From the IMG/VR virus record IMGVR_UViG_3300025118_000012, positions 1-63,205 of that record: a stretch of 63,205 nucleotides of DNA; one strand, given 5' to 3'. A program made the translations under genes and the position numbers. The notes beneath the pieces are model-generated. The model was not told the origin of the DNA. It saw only the letters and a list, made by a program, of their open reading frames with translations, and ran no database searches. The first letter of the stretch is position 1, and each line of letters starts with the position of its first letter. Positions 15,945 through 25,274 of the stretch are shown here, piece by piece. This DNA is from a virus.

Positions 15945-17417
15945 ATGTCAAACACTTGGGGAGCACTTAAATGGTCGGATGGAAATTGGTCCGCACAAAA
16001 TGATTTCACAGTAGAAGTCACTGGTTTAAGCGCATCCTCAAGTCTTGGCACACATTCAATAGAATTAAATACAATAGAACCTGTTACTGGCCAAGTAGCT
16101 ACAATGTCAACAGGGCAAGCCTCTGTTGAACTTGTAAACAACGGGTGGGGCGCAAACACCTGGAGCTTTAGTGAATGGGGACAAGTAGGTAATATTGTAA
16201 CTGGGCAACAAGCAACATTAACTGTTGCAAGTGTAACACCAGTAATCGATGTATCATTTTCTGTTTCAGGAATTAGTTCGACTACATCAATCGGATCAAA
16301 TTCTGTTACAATCAATCAAACTTTAACACTAACAGGACAAACCTTAACATCAAGCATTGGAAATGCTGATCCAGCACCAGATGCTATGATTGTTGGACAA
16401 TCGATGACCACTTCAATAGGAAGTGTAACAGCCGAAGGTATTATAGAAGTTGGTTGGGGCGGAGATAGTTGGGGTCAAAACCAATGGGGTGAATTGAATG
16501 CTCCTACTGTTCCTGTTACTGGAGCAAGCGCAACCATAACTGCGGGAACTGGAACGACCGTTGCAGCACAAGCAACAGCTTCGCCAAGCGGAATATCAAT
16601 TACTCCTTCCATAGGAACAGCTTTAGGCGGAACATCGCATACACAAGCTGTAACAGGTGTTTCAATGACATCTCAAATAGGAACTGAAGTAATTAATATA
16701 GGAGTTCATACTACCGGTTCTACAGCTACCATGACTGCGGGTCAAAGTACAATCGATCCAACATATTTAATTGGTGAAGGTTGGGGTAGAGATGCTTATG
16801 GTAACTTAGGATGGGGAGTTAATTATTCAGCAATAAATTCTGGAGGTTTAGAATTAACTTCATCGATAGGTAGCGAAGCTGTAACTGCTGATGCAAATGT
16901 TACTGTATCTGGTTTAGGTATGACTTCTACGTTTGGAGTTTACTCAGTACAAGCAGATGCTGATATATCACTAACTGTAGCTGAACACACAATGACATCG
17001 TCATTAGGTTCAATTAATTTAATTCAAACTACAAATGAATCAGTAACTGGACAATCTTTAACATCCTCTATGGGTGATGGAGAAGCAGGTCTATTCCTTG
17101 TGGTTCCTGTAACAGGTTCACAAGCTACAATATCTCAAGGAACTACGTCACTTGAGCAAAGCACAGTAGAACCTGTAACTGGACAATCTTTAACATCGTC
17201 TGTTGGAACTGTTACTGAAATCCCTGCACAAATAGTGGGAGTTAGTGGTATATCCATGACTGCTTCAATAGGGGAGGAAGGAACCGCTTCTGATGCAAAC
17301 GTCACCCTTACGGGCATATCATTGACAGTATCTACGGGAGAGGTTAATATTACAGCATGGTCTGAAATTGACATAGGAGTTCTTAATATTTGGCACGATG
17401 TTGATTTGGCAGCCTGA
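15945..17417 (+). CDS. Repeat-containing tail fibre or surface protein
   Basis: The product has 490 residues and is built of repeats. Units such as VTGQSLTSSMGDG, VTGQSLTSSVGTV and VSGISMTASIGEE recur about every 30 residues, interrupted by Trp-rich linkers (WGALKWSDGNW, WGANTWSFSEWG, WGGDSWGQNQWG, WGRDAYGNLGWG). Such a layout predicts a long beta-solenoid or string of small beta domains. It is placed between adaptors and the Gly-rich fibre, suggesting a distal fibre or head fibre. No chaperone or peptidase domain is seen. Confidence 0.75.
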   Translation: MSNTWGALKWSDGNWSAQNDFTVEVTGLSASSSLGTHSIELNTIEPVTGQVATMSTGQASVELVNNGWGANTWSFSEWGQVGNIVTGQQATLTVASVTPVIDVSFSVSGISSTTSIGSNSVTINQTLTLTGQTLTSSIGNADPAPDAMIVGQSMTTSIGSVTAEGIIEVGWGGDSWGQNQWGELNAPTVPVTGASATITAGTGTTVAAQATASPSGISITPSIGTALGGTSHTQAVTGVSMTSQIGTEVINIGVHTTGSTATMTAGQSTIDPTYLIGEGWGRDAYGNLGWGVNYSAINSGGLELTSSIGSEAVTADANVTVSGLGMTSTFGVYSVQADADISLTVAEHTMTSSLGSINLIQTTNESVTGQSLTSSMGDGEAGLFLVVPVTGSQATISQGTTSLEQSTVEPVTGQSLTSSVGTVTEIPAQIVGVSGISMTASIGEEGTASDANVTLTGISLTVSTGEVNITAWSEIDIGVLNIWHDVDLAA

Positions 17418-17454
17418 TTAAGATAAAATACAACTATTAAGGAGAATTAATTTT

Positions 17455-18714
17455 ATGGCATCAACTTATTCAAGTGATATAAAACTAGAACTTATGGCGA
17501 CTGGCGAAAACGCTGGTACATGGGGTGATAAAACAAATACAAATTTAAATCTTTTACAACAAGCAATTGCAGGATATGAAGCAGTAACACTTTCAAGTGG
17601 TGGAACTGTTGCTCTTGCTATGACAGATGGAACATTATCCAATGCTCGTAACCTGGTAATCAAATTTGCAACTGCTTCTATTGCAGCAAGCACAATATGT
17701 ACTATACCAGACAGTATTGAAAAATTTTATATTTTTGATTGTAGTGGTTTAACTAACCCTACAAACTTAACAATTAAAACTGCATCAGGAACTGGATTTA
17801 CTCCAGACGCAGCAAAAATTTATGCTGCATATTCTGATGGAACAAACCTTGTAGAAGTATCTCTTGATACTTTAGGTGGAGCTGTTGGACCTGCACAAAT
17901 TGAAGACGATGCTGTAACTACAGATAAAATTTTAGATGACAATGTAACTTATGCAAAAATGCAAGACACATCTGCTGATAACAGAGTTTTAGGCGCTGCT
18001 ACTGCTGGAACGATTGGAGAAGTTCAAATTGCTACAGATATGATCGCAGACGATGCCGTTGATGCAGACAAACTTGATAACACGACTGTATCTGCAGGAT
18101 CTTACACTTCTGCATCAATTACAGTTGATGCTCAAGGAAGATTAACTGCTGCTTCATCTGGTTCTGCAGGTGGTGGCGGATTTGAACCATTAACTTTTGC
18201 AACAGGTAACGGAACTTATACATCAAGCTCAAACGCATCTTACGTTGCAGCCCTTCTATGGGGTGGCGGTGGCGGAGGAGCAGGAGGCTCACAATGTTGT
18301 GGTGGCGGAACTGGAGGAGGAGGAGGATTTGGTTTCTTCGGTGGCCCAATAACTCACCCTGTATCTTATGCATACACTCTTGGATCTGGAGGAAATAAAG
18401 GTAACGGAAACCCTAACCCAGGACATGGAAATGCGGGGAACGCAGGAAATGGATCTACACTAACAAACATTGGTACATCTAATGGAGGAACTGGTGCAGG
18501 ATCCCATACTAATAACCAAGGTGGACCAGCAGGCAGTACAGGTTCAGCTCCAGGTGCTAAAATGGATATGTCAAACAACTTTAGAAGTTATTTGGTAGGA
18601 TCTTCTTATGGTGCTGGTGGAACTGGTGGAACTTCAATGCCAGGCGGTAGTATGAGTGGTGGAAATGCTGGTCAAGGTGGCGCAATATTCATTCTAGAAA
18701 ATACAGGAGCATAA
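17455..18714 (+). CDS. Tail fibre with polyglycine-rich tip
   Basis: The product has 419 residues. The N-terminus (SDIKLELMATGENAGTWGDK and NTNLNLLQQAIAG) is a fibre leader I recognise from marine phages. The middle holds helical repeats (DDAVTTDKILDDNVTYAKM and DMIADDAVDADKLDN), then VTVDAQGRLTAAS. From about residue 235 the tip is glycine-rich (GGGGGGAGGS, GGGTGGGGG), like the polyglycine-helix adhesins of some T4-type fibres. It likely binds the host receptor. A tip-associated small gene follows by one base. Confidence 0.83.
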   Translation: MASTYSSDIKLELMATGENAGTWGDKTNTNLNLLQQAIAGYEAVTLSSGGTVALAMTDGTLSNARNLVIKFATASIAASTICTIPDSIEKFYIFDCSGLTNPTNLTIKTASGTGFTPDAAKIYAAYSDGTNLVEVSLDTLGGAVGPAQIEDDAVTTDKILDDNVTYAKMQDTSADNRVLGAATAGTIGEVQIATDMIADDAVDADKLDNTTVSAGSYTSASITVDAQGRLTAASSGSAGGGGFEPLTFATGNGTYTSSSNASYVAALLWGGGGGGAGGSQCCGGGTGGGGGFGFFGGPITHPVSYAYTLGSGGNKGNGNPNPGHGNAGNAGNGSTLTNIGTSNGGTGAGSHTNNQGGPAGSTGSAPGAKMDMSNNFRSYLVGSSYGAGGTGGTSMPGGSMSGGNAGQGGAIFILENTGA

Positions 18715-18715
18715 T

Positions 18716-19180
18716 ATGGCAAAAGCACTTTTTTCAAAATTTTCATCTGGTGCAGATTCAAACTGCATTGGAATTGTATCTACTTCAGATTGGTTGGATC
18801 CAGCAGAAAGCTTAGTCGATACAGGAGTTACTGAGGTAATAGAAATTTCTGATGTTGATTTTAATAATTATAGAAATGGTACTTCATATATTAATCGTGA
18901 AGATGGTGGAACAATAGTATCTAATTCTGATGCAATCAATAACCAAACACAAGAAGATGCTAAAAAGTATATGGAAGACATGAAAGATTGGCATAAGACT
19001 GTTATGGCTACATGGATTGCAGATGGAAGAACATATAAAATTAGTGAAGCTACAACATGGAATTCTTTTTTAGAAAGTTGGGATACTTCAGCAATAACTT
19101 GGCCTTTAGATAAAACTTTTGAACAGTATTTAGAAAGTATTAGTCAAGACTACGTTAGTCCTTTACAGCTTTGTTTATAA
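18716..19180 (+). CDS. Probable fibre-associated protein
   Basis: The product has 154 residues directly after the fibre gene, the place of fibre assembly chaperones. It is acidic and mixed in structure with an amphipathic centre (DAKKYMEDMKDWHKTVMATW). I recognise no known family. The chaperone role is suggested by position only. Confidence 0.55.
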   Translation: MAKALFSKFSSGADSNCIGIVSTSDWLDPAESLVDTGVTEVIEISDVDFNNYRNGTSYINREDGGTIVSNSDAINNQTQEDAKKYMEDMKDWHKTVMATWIADGRTYKISEATTWNSFLESWDTSAITWPLDKTFEQYLESISQDYVSPLQLCL

Positions 19181-19196
19181 GTTGTAAAAGACATGG

Positions 19197-19940
19197 ATGT
19201 TTGAACAGAAGATAATTTTTTCAGCAGATCAAGAATTTATTAATCAAAATATAGCTCACCCACAACCTATTAAAGTTAATATACCTAAATGGTATAAAGA
19301 GCTTGACCATACAAAAGAAATACAAACTATTAAAGGTTGTATACCTGTTTTAGATTCATTGACTTCTGGGTATCTCATGCGGATGCCTCAAGATATGGCA
19401 ATCCAACATAATGTAACTAATAAAGAAGGCAAGCAAGATTCTTTTGTAAAATGGGGGTACGAGCCTTTAGGGGCATGGACTGCAGCAAAAGGTTTAAACT
19501 TAAATTTTGATGCTTCTGATACACACAACCCAAGACAGGTTGGTAAGTGTCCTTACCTACAAAAAAATAAAGAATTACCTTTTTATAAAATTATGAATCC
19601 TTGGGTTATAACAACACCCCCAGGTTATTCATGTTTATTTGTACCTCCACTCAATAACCCTGACGATAGGTTTCATATTGTTGCTGGTATAGTTGATACT
19701 GATACATATACAACACACATAAATTTTCCTATGGTAATTAATGGTGATAAATACCCAACATTAGAAACAACCATAAAAGTAAATACACCCATTGTTCAAA
19801 TAATACCCTTTAAGAGAGATAATTGGAAAATGGAAATAAAACCAAGTAAAGTTGATGGACGATGGAAAATGCTTAAGTTGACACAAAGATTAGTTCATAA
19901 ATATAAAAATGCTTTTTGGGCTAAGAAATCATGGAAATAA
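19197..19940 (+). CDS. Unrecognised beta protein, paralog of the 57224 product
   Basis: The product has 247 residues. With the 57224 product it shares an ordered set of short motifs: NIPKWYKEL-like start, GCIPV or CPGI, PW-x(4)-P-x-GY, DRFH or ENRFT, GI(V)-DTDTY, and NTPIVQIIPFKRD against GTPIAQLVLYKKE. The spacing of GY, RF and the final PI-Q strand suggests a beta-barrel, possibly a relative of the DUF6065-type phage proteins. In both places it immediately precedes an oxygenase and overlaps its start, so a joint function is likely. The activity is unknown. Confidence 0.6.
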   Translation: MFEQKIIFSADQEFINQNIAHPQPIKVNIPKWYKELDHTKEIQTIKGCIPVLDSLTSGYLMRMPQDMAIQHNVTNKEGKQDSFVKWGYEPLGAWTAAKGLNLNFDASDTHNPRQVGKCPYLQKNKELPFYKIMNPWVITTPPGYSCLFVPPLNNPDDRFHIVAGIVDTDTYTTHINFPMVINGDKYPTLETTIKVNTPIVQIIPFKRDNWKMEIKPSKVDGRWKMLKLTQRLVHKYKNAFWAKKSWK

Positions 19941-20506
19941 AAGACTACATAAAAATTATTGATAATACTCTTAGACCCGAAACACTTGAAGTAATTATGA
20001 AATATGCAAAAGAGTTAAAATACGAAGAAGCAGAAATAGTAACTCAACAACAGGAAAAACCTTTTGTAGAAAATACTACCAGAAAAACTTTATTAAAACC
20101 TTTATATAATACTTCACAATCTTTAACTGAAGTTCATTGGGCACATGTTTTTAACAAAATATTTAAAGAAGCCATTACGGCATACTTAAATGCATTTAAT
20201 ATACCTAGTAATACAATAGCTAAACTTGAAGGAGTTCAAATTTTAAAATATGAACCCGGTGGATTTTACACATGGCATGTAGACCATGGTATTCATTTAA
20301 ATAGAAAACTAAGTTGTATATTTTATTTAAATGATGAGTACGAAGGAGGTTCAATACAATTTGCATTTCCTGCAAAAAACGAAAGTTTTGAAATTAAACC
20401 TAAAGAAAATAGAATGATTCTTTGGCCATCAAATTTTTTATACCCACACAGGGTAACTCCAGTAGAGAAAGGTAGTAGATATTCAGCGGTATGTTGGGCA
20501 GTATAA
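19931..20506 (+). CDS. 2OG-Fe(II) oxygenase, prolyl-4-hydroxylase-like
   Basis: The product has 191 residues. The double-stranded beta-helix core is complete: VQILKYEPGGFYTWHVDHG (iron ligands His and Asp in HVD), LSCIFYLNDEYEGGSIQF, then MILWPSNFLYPHRVTPVEKGSRYSAVCW with the distal His in PHRV and Arg of SRYS binding 2-oxoglutarate. This is the P4Hc or PiuC-like arrangement, which hydroxylates protein or small substrates. It overlaps both neighbours by 10-16 bases, forming a cassette with two further oxygenases inside the tail module. Confidence 0.9.
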   Translation: MEIKDYIKIIDNTLRPETLEVIMKYAKELKYEEAEIVTQQQEKPFVENTTRKTLLKPLYNTSQSLTEVHWAHVFNKIFKEAITAYLNAFNIPSNTIAKLEGVQILKYEPGGFYTWHVDHGIHLNRKLSCIFYLNDEYEGGSIQFAFPAKNESFEIKPKENRMILWPSNFLYPHRVTPVEKGSRYSAVCWAV

Positions 20507-21075
20507 AAGATTTTAAATATAAGCTTGTAAAAAACTTTTTAACTAAAGAAGAAACAGAGCTATTAAAACAATTTACAATATTATTTCATCAAAGAAATGA
20601 TTCGTCATTTGATACTAAACAATCAATAACTATGGATACAATGGACTACGGAAACCCAGCAACTGATGCATTATTAATTACAAAACGTAAAAAGATGGAA
20701 GAAGAAACAAAACTTAAACTAAACCCAACATATAGTTTTTGGAGAATGTATACAAAATATGCTGTTCTTAAAAAACATAAAGATAGACCATCTTGTGAAA
20801 TATCTTGTACTGTTATGGTAGGTTCTGACAATACTCCTTGGCCCATATACATGGCTGGCACACTAATAGAAATGCAGCCTGGTGATGCAGCTATATATTT
20901 GGGTTGCGATGTAGAACATTGGCGAGAAGAGTTTCAAGGTGATTGGCATAGTCAAATTTTTTTACATTACGTAGATGCAAACGGACCTTTTAAAGATTAT
21001 CAAAATGATCAAAGAGAAATAACTGAAACAGGATTCGAAAATAGACTAAATGCAAAACTTCCCGACAGAATATAA
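20491..21075 (+). CDS. 2OG-Fe(II) oxygenase-like protein
   Basis: The product has 194 residues. The candidate iron site is HKD in KHKDRPSCEISCTVMVG plus the His in GCDVEHWREEF. GDWHSQIFLHYVD forms the last strand. MQPGDAAIYLG is the usual turn before the distal His. The usual C-terminal RY(S/A) is replaced by WHSQ, so cofactor binding may differ. The 16-base and 26-base overlaps with its neighbours place it in the same cassette. It may be active on a different substrate or be a degenerate partner. Confidence 0.75.
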   Translation: MLGSIKDFKYKLVKNFLTKEETELLKQFTILFHQRNDSSFDTKQSITMDTMDYGNPATDALLITKRKKMEEETKLKLNPTYSFWRMYTKYAVLKKHKDRPSCEISCTVMVGSDNTPWPIYMAGTLIEMQPGDAAIYLGCDVEHWREEFQGDWHSQIFLHYVDANGPFKDYQNDQREITETGFENRLNAKLPDRI

Positions 21076-21700
21076 CCACAAGATTACAGATCTTATTCAC
21101 ATACAAAAAGAGTTTGTTGGTGTTCCTTTATGTAAAATGTTTATTGAAGCATTTAACAAATTCCCCCAGCTACAGACTAGAGAACAAAGCTATAAGTATG
21201 ATGAAAAGAAAATTGTGTGGGATAATTATAAGTGCTTAAGTTTATCCGAACATCATAAAAAAGACGAAGTATTACAAAATGTTTTTAAAATAGCAGTTGA
21301 TATGGTTTCCCATGTATTAAAAAATTATGTTGAATACATAAGAAAAGAAATTTCTCCTACGTTTACAGATATGCATATAAGCCAAACAGATAATATTAGA
21401 ATATTAGAGTATGCAGAAGGCACTCAAATAAAAGATCATTCTGACATGACTAAACAAATCAGAGGTTCTCTCTCTATTAATTTAAACGAAGACTATGAAG
21501 GGGGTGATTTTAGATTCTTTAACGGAAGACATAAGGTTAAATTAGGTACGGGAGATACTATGCTTTTTCCTGCTGAACCTATATGGATACATGGAACAGA
21601 AAAAATTACAAAAGGAACCCGATATGCCATAAATTGTTTTTTGACTTTATCGGATGACAAGATACAACAAATGAAAGAGAAAGGATTTTATGAGATTTAA
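21050..21700 (+). CDS. 2OG-Fe(II) oxygenase, prolyl-4-hydroxylase-like
   Basis: The product has 216 residues. The core shows IRILEYAEGTQIKDHSDMT with HSD iron ligands, GSLSINLNEDYEGGDFRF, KVKLGTGDTMLFPAEPIWIHGTEKITKGTRYAINC with the distal His and the Arg-Tyr pair. The first about 110 residues form a helical N-terminal region. It ends the three-gene oxygenase cassette and overlaps the next small gene by 11 bases. It is similar in fold to the 19931 product but not a near duplicate. Confidence 0.87.
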   Translation: MQNFPTEYNHKITDLIHIQKEFVGVPLCKMFIEAFNKFPQLQTREQSYKYDEKKIVWDNYKCLSLSEHHKKDEVLQNVFKIAVDMVSHVLKNYVEYIRKEISPTFTDMHISQTDNIRILEYAEGTQIKDHSDMTKQIRGSLSINLNEDYEGGDFRFFNGRHKVKLGTGDTMLFPAEPIWIHGTEKITKGTRYAINCFLTLSDDKIQQMKEKGFYEI

Positions 21701-21923
21701 ACAATTTGATGATGGTAGCTGTGATATAGAATTTTCAGATGTGGAAATAAAAATGCTGAATGAAAAAAAGAAGATATTTCTTGATTCTACATCTTTTAGA
21801 AATTTTGGTAATATTCTGATTAAAATGGTAGCTGAATGGCAAAAAAAATTTGATGATAGAGTGAAAAATCTTACTACCTATGGGGAAGATACTGAGGACC
21901 CAGATATTAACAAAGCCCCGTGA
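21690..21923 (+). CDS. Small protein at the end of the oxygenase cassette
   Basis: The product has 77 residues. It begins with a short beta segment (FKQFDDGSCDIEFSDVEIKM) and continues as a helix (FRNFGNILIKMVAEWQKKFDD) with an acidic tail. The 11-base overlap with the oxygenase gene argues for co-translation. No known family. Confidence 0.5.
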   Translation: MRFKQFDDGSCDIEFSDVEIKMLNEKKKIFLDSTSFRNFGNILIKMVAEWQKKFDDRVKNLTTYGEDTEDPDINKAP

Positions 21924-21940
21924 CCGTGTTATAATGCTTT

Positions 21941-24112
21941 ATGCCGTTAACAAGTGTAAATATAAGACCAGGATTTAATAAACAAGTCACAGAAGCAGGA
22001 GCTGAAGGTCAGTGGACTGATGGTGATAATGTTAGATTTAGATATGGTTTACCAGAAAAGATAGGCGGTTGGGAGCAAATTACTTCTAATACACTTGTTG
22101 GTGCAGCAAGAGATCAACACATTTGGGCAGATTTAGATGGTAGGTCTTATGCAGCAATAGGAACACATAAAGGATTGTTTATTTATTACGGAGGTGTAAT
22201 GTATGACATTACTCCTTTAGCGACTGCGGTTACAGGTGCAACTTTTACGATAGCATCAACTTCTGCTCCTCAAACAATAACCGTAAACAAAGCATCACAT
22301 GGATTGGTAGCAGGCGATCTTTTTACTTTTACATCGGTCACACCACCAACTGGATCGGGTTATACTGTTTCTCAACTAGAAGCAAATCCTTTTGAAGTTT
22401 TAACTGCAAGTACTAACACCTTCACTATACAATTTGCAAGTGCTGCTTCAGGAACAACATCGGCCACCGGATCAGCGACAATTAATCCGTATGTTGGTTT
22501 TGGACCACTTACTCAAAGTTTTGGATATGGTTTTGGTACTGGATTATTTGGAGGAACTGTAAGTGGAGCAATCACAACGACTCTAAACGGAGCCATTACA
22601 GGTACAACCGGAGGTAACAATGCATCTGCTACTAATATTACTTTAACGTCTGCTAGTGGACTTCCTTCTTCTGGAACGGTCTTAATAGGAAGTGAACTTA
22701 TAACTTATAGTTCGATAAGCACTAATGATATTATAATTGCATCGAGAGGAGCTTTAGGAACCACTGCGACCACTCATTTAAATTCTGCGACAGTAACAGA
22801 TGCATCAAATTTTATAGGATGGAACCAAGCAACTACATCTTCTACAGTGGTACTAGATCCTGCATCATGGTCTATAGATAATTTTGGCCAACAATTAATA
22901 GCAACAAACAAAAATGGTACAAGTTTTCAATGGAATCCAATAGCTTCAAGCACAAATGCTTTATCAACTAGAGCTACAGCTATATCTGGAGCACCAACTA
23001 AAACAGTCCAAGCGATTGTATCAGAAAGAGATCGACACTTAATAATGTTAGGAACTGAAACAACCATAGGAGATACTTCCACTCAAGATAAATTATTCAT
23101 AAGATTCTCAGACCAGGAAACCACAGGAACTTACGCACCAACATCGACTAACACAGCAGGTACTTTTAGACTGGACTCTGGAACAAAAATAGTTGGAGCT
23201 GCAAAAGGAAAAGATTACATTTTAATTATTACTGATAATGCTGCTTACATAATGCAGTTTGTAGGACCACCTTTTACATTTTCAATTAAACAAGTTGGAT
23301 CTAACTGTGGAGCTATAGGACAACATGCAATATGCTTCGTTAATGGCTCGGTATACTGGATGGGACAATCCGGTGGGTTTTTCAAGTTTGATGGAACAGT
23401 TAAATCACTTCCTTGTTTGGTTGAGGATTTTGTATTTACAAACGGAGGAAATAATCTTGGTTTAAATTATACAGCAGGGGAACTAACATATGCAGGTATA
23501 AACAATCTATACTCTGAAATTAATTGGTTTTATGCAAAAAATGGTTCGACACTAATAGATAGAGTAGTTACATATAATTATAATGAAAATGTTTGGACAA
23601 CCGGATCATTAAATAGAACGACTTATGCTGATGCAACTTTATTTGAACACCCCTATGCAACAGAATTTATTTCATCAGGAACTCCTAATTTTCCAACAAT
23701 TAATGGTGTTACAGCTGCTAATGGAGCAACTACTTACTATGCTCATGAAGAAGGAACCAATCAAGTAAGTGCTTCTGGAACGTCCTCAGCTATAACCTCT
23801 TTCATACAATCCGGTGATTTTGATTTAGATATTGAAGGTAATGGACAGTATTTTATGAGTATGAGAAGATTTGTGCCAGACTTTAAAATCCTTACAGGAG
23901 ATGCTAAGATATCAATATTATTAAAAGATTTCCCTGTGGACACCGAGGTATCATCTCCACTCGGACCTTTTACTATATCTAGTTCAACGAAAAAAATTGA
24001 CACAAGAGCTAGAGCACGGTTTGCAAGTTTAAAAGTAGAGAATACTTCTATTAACCAAAGTTGGCGTTATGGAACATTTAGAGCTGACACACAACCAGAT
24101 GGTATGAGATAA
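21941..24112 (+). CDS. Tail nozzle or hub protein (P22 gp10-like)
   Basis: The product has 723 residues. The start (VNIRPGFNKQVTEAGAEGQWTDGDNVRFRYGLPEKIGGW) is the signature of podovirus DNA-stabilisation or nozzle proteins. The rest is beta-rich and propeller-like (AAIGTHKGLFIYYGG, LIMLGTE, YWMGQSGGFFKFDGTVKSLPC) with inserted Thr/Ser-rich domains at about residues 90-290. In P22-like particles such a hexamer seals the portal channel. Placement after adaptors and fibres supports this. Confidence 0.8.
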   Translation: MPLTSVNIRPGFNKQVTEAGAEGQWTDGDNVRFRYGLPEKIGGWEQITSNTLVGAARDQHIWADLDGRSYAAIGTHKGLFIYYGGVMYDITPLATAVTGATFTIASTSAPQTITVNKASHGLVAGDLFTFTSVTPPTGSGYTVSQLEANPFEVLTASTNTFTIQFASAASGTTSATGSATINPYVGFGPLTQSFGYGFGTGLFGGTVSGAITTTLNGAITGTTGGNNASATNITLTSASGLPSSGTVLIGSELITYSSISTNDIIIASRGALGTTATTHLNSATVTDASNFIGWNQATTSSTVVLDPASWSIDNFGQQLIATNKNGTSFQWNPIASSTNALSTRATAISGAPTKTVQAIVSERDRHLIMLGTETTIGDTSTQDKLFIRFSDQETTGTYAPTSTNTAGTFRLDSGTKIVGAAKGKDYILIITDNAAYIMQFVGPPFTFSIKQVGSNCGAIGQHAICFVNGSVYWMGQSGGFFKFDGTVKSLPCLVEDFVFTNGGNNLGLNYTAGELTYAGINNLYSEINWFYAKNGSTLIDRVVTYNYNENVWTTGSLNRTTYADATLFEHPYATEFISSGTPNFPTINGVTAANGATTYYAHEEGTNQVSASGTSSAITSFIQSGDFDLDIEGNGQYFMSMRRFVPDFKILTGDAKISILLKDFPVDTEVSSPLGPFTISSSTKKIDTRARARFASLKVENTSINQSWRYGTFRADTQPDGMR

Positions 24113-25110
24113 TGGGCGAAGAATACGATATTAACTACCTTAATAATTTAAATGACCCTTTTGTGTTTAGAAATGATAAACCTGATTTGTCAGGTACAGG
24201 AAATGTTCAGCCTAGAGTAGGACTAGAACCTTTATATCCTAATTTTGGTGCTCCAATGCCGATGGGATGGGAGAAAGAGCAGGGTACAGGAAATGTTCCT
24301 TTACAGGCAGATACAGGAAATGTGGTCCCTAACTTACAAGCACCAGATTGGACAAGTGTTTATGGAGATCCCAACAGAATTCAAGGATTTGAGGAGCGAG
24401 GACAACCTCTTGGTGGTGGGATTGCACCTATATATAATAATGCACTAGCAGCTAACAACAATAACTTACCTTTTAATCCAATTAAATCAGCTAAAAATTT
24501 TATACAGAATAAAATTTTAAATAAAGCAAATTTTACTGGAATGATACCTCTGGGTGCTCAACTATTAGGAGCAGTCCTACCTAAAGAAGATCCAAGGACT
24601 ACTGAGATAAGAAATTATTATTCAGGAATGTACGGTACAGACGATATTGGAAGAATATCGGAAGGAGATTTAATGGCTGGTTATAATCCTATATCAGGTG
24701 GTGGTTTATATACGTTAACAGGCGGAAGAGCGGGAGACCCTCCAACTCAAGGTTTAGATAGAGCATATCAAAAAAGAATTGAAGGAATTGAAAAAACTTT
24801 AAGAAGAAAATACAAAATGACAGATACTGAGATTGCTGATATTTATGCAGGAGATTATAAAGGCGATGTCTCAAGTGATTTAATAAATAGAATAGTTACC
24901 CTTAAAGACAGACAAACTAAAGATAAAAAAACAATTAATAGAATTAAACAAAAACACGGTGCTAACGAAAATACTATAAGAAACCCGAATGTAAGCTCAA
25001 AAGTTAATTATGGAAAAAAAGATACTCATAGAGAAAGTTATCGAGGTAATATTACACCATCTAAAAAAAGTAATGTTCATAGCCAAGCTAGTTATGATAG
25101 AAGAACATAA
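24112..25110 (+). CDS. Virion-region protein with TGNV repeats
   Basis: The product has 332 residues. The N-terminal third is Pro/Gly/Asn-rich with three GTGNV or DTGNV elements. The centre has one hydrophobic stretch (FTGMIPLGAQLLGAVLP), and the C-terminus is helical and strongly basic. It overlaps the nozzle gene by one base and the next gene by one base. I recognise no family. It may be a minor tail or ejected protein. Confidence 0.55.
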   Translation: MGEEYDINYLNNLNDPFVFRNDKPDLSGTGNVQPRVGLEPLYPNFGAPMPMGWEKEQGTGNVPLQADTGNVVPNLQAPDWTSVYGDPNRIQGFEERGQPLGGGIAPIYNNALAANNNNLPFNPIKSAKNFIQNKILNKANFTGMIPLGAQLLGAVLPKEDPRTTEIRNYYSGMYGTDDIGRISEGDLMAGYNPISGGGLYTLTGGRAGDPPTQGLDRAYQKRIEGIEKTLRRKYKMTDTEIADIYAGDYKGDVSSDLINRIVTLKDRQTKDKKTINRIKQKHGANENTIRNPNVSSKVNYGKKDTHRESYRGNITPSKKSNVHSQASYDRRT

Positions 25111-25274
25111 TGGCTAAAATAAATATTTATATTCCAGAACCAAAGGATGTATATGAAGCGTCTAATCAAAGACAAATTCTAGAAGCTTTAGATACATTAA
25201 AAAGTCAACTTAATTTTTCTTTTCAATTTGATTTAAAAGAAGAGCAAGATACATTTAATTGGTTTATAGCATGA
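25110..25274 (+). CDS. Small tail-operon protein
   Basis: The product has 54 residues, too short for many gene finders. It starts at the TAATG junction with the previous stop. The sequence (INIYIPEPKDVYEASNQRQI, then LEALDTLKSQLNFSFQ and EQDTFNWF) matches a short protein that I know to precede a beta protein in podovirus tail operons. The last two codons overlap the next start (ATGA). The role is unknown. Confidence 0.7.
   Translation: MAKINIYIPEPKDVYEASNQRQILEALDTLKSQLNFSFQFDLKEEQDTFNWFIA

Noticed and set aside
15833-16315. Minus-strand frame of 160 residues across two tail genes
   Set aside because: It spans the gap between two plus-strand genes with good ribosome sites and lacks one of its own.
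18119-18578. Minus-strand frames opposite the polyglycine tip
   Set aside because: Pro- and His-rich antisense readings of Gly codons, without start signals.
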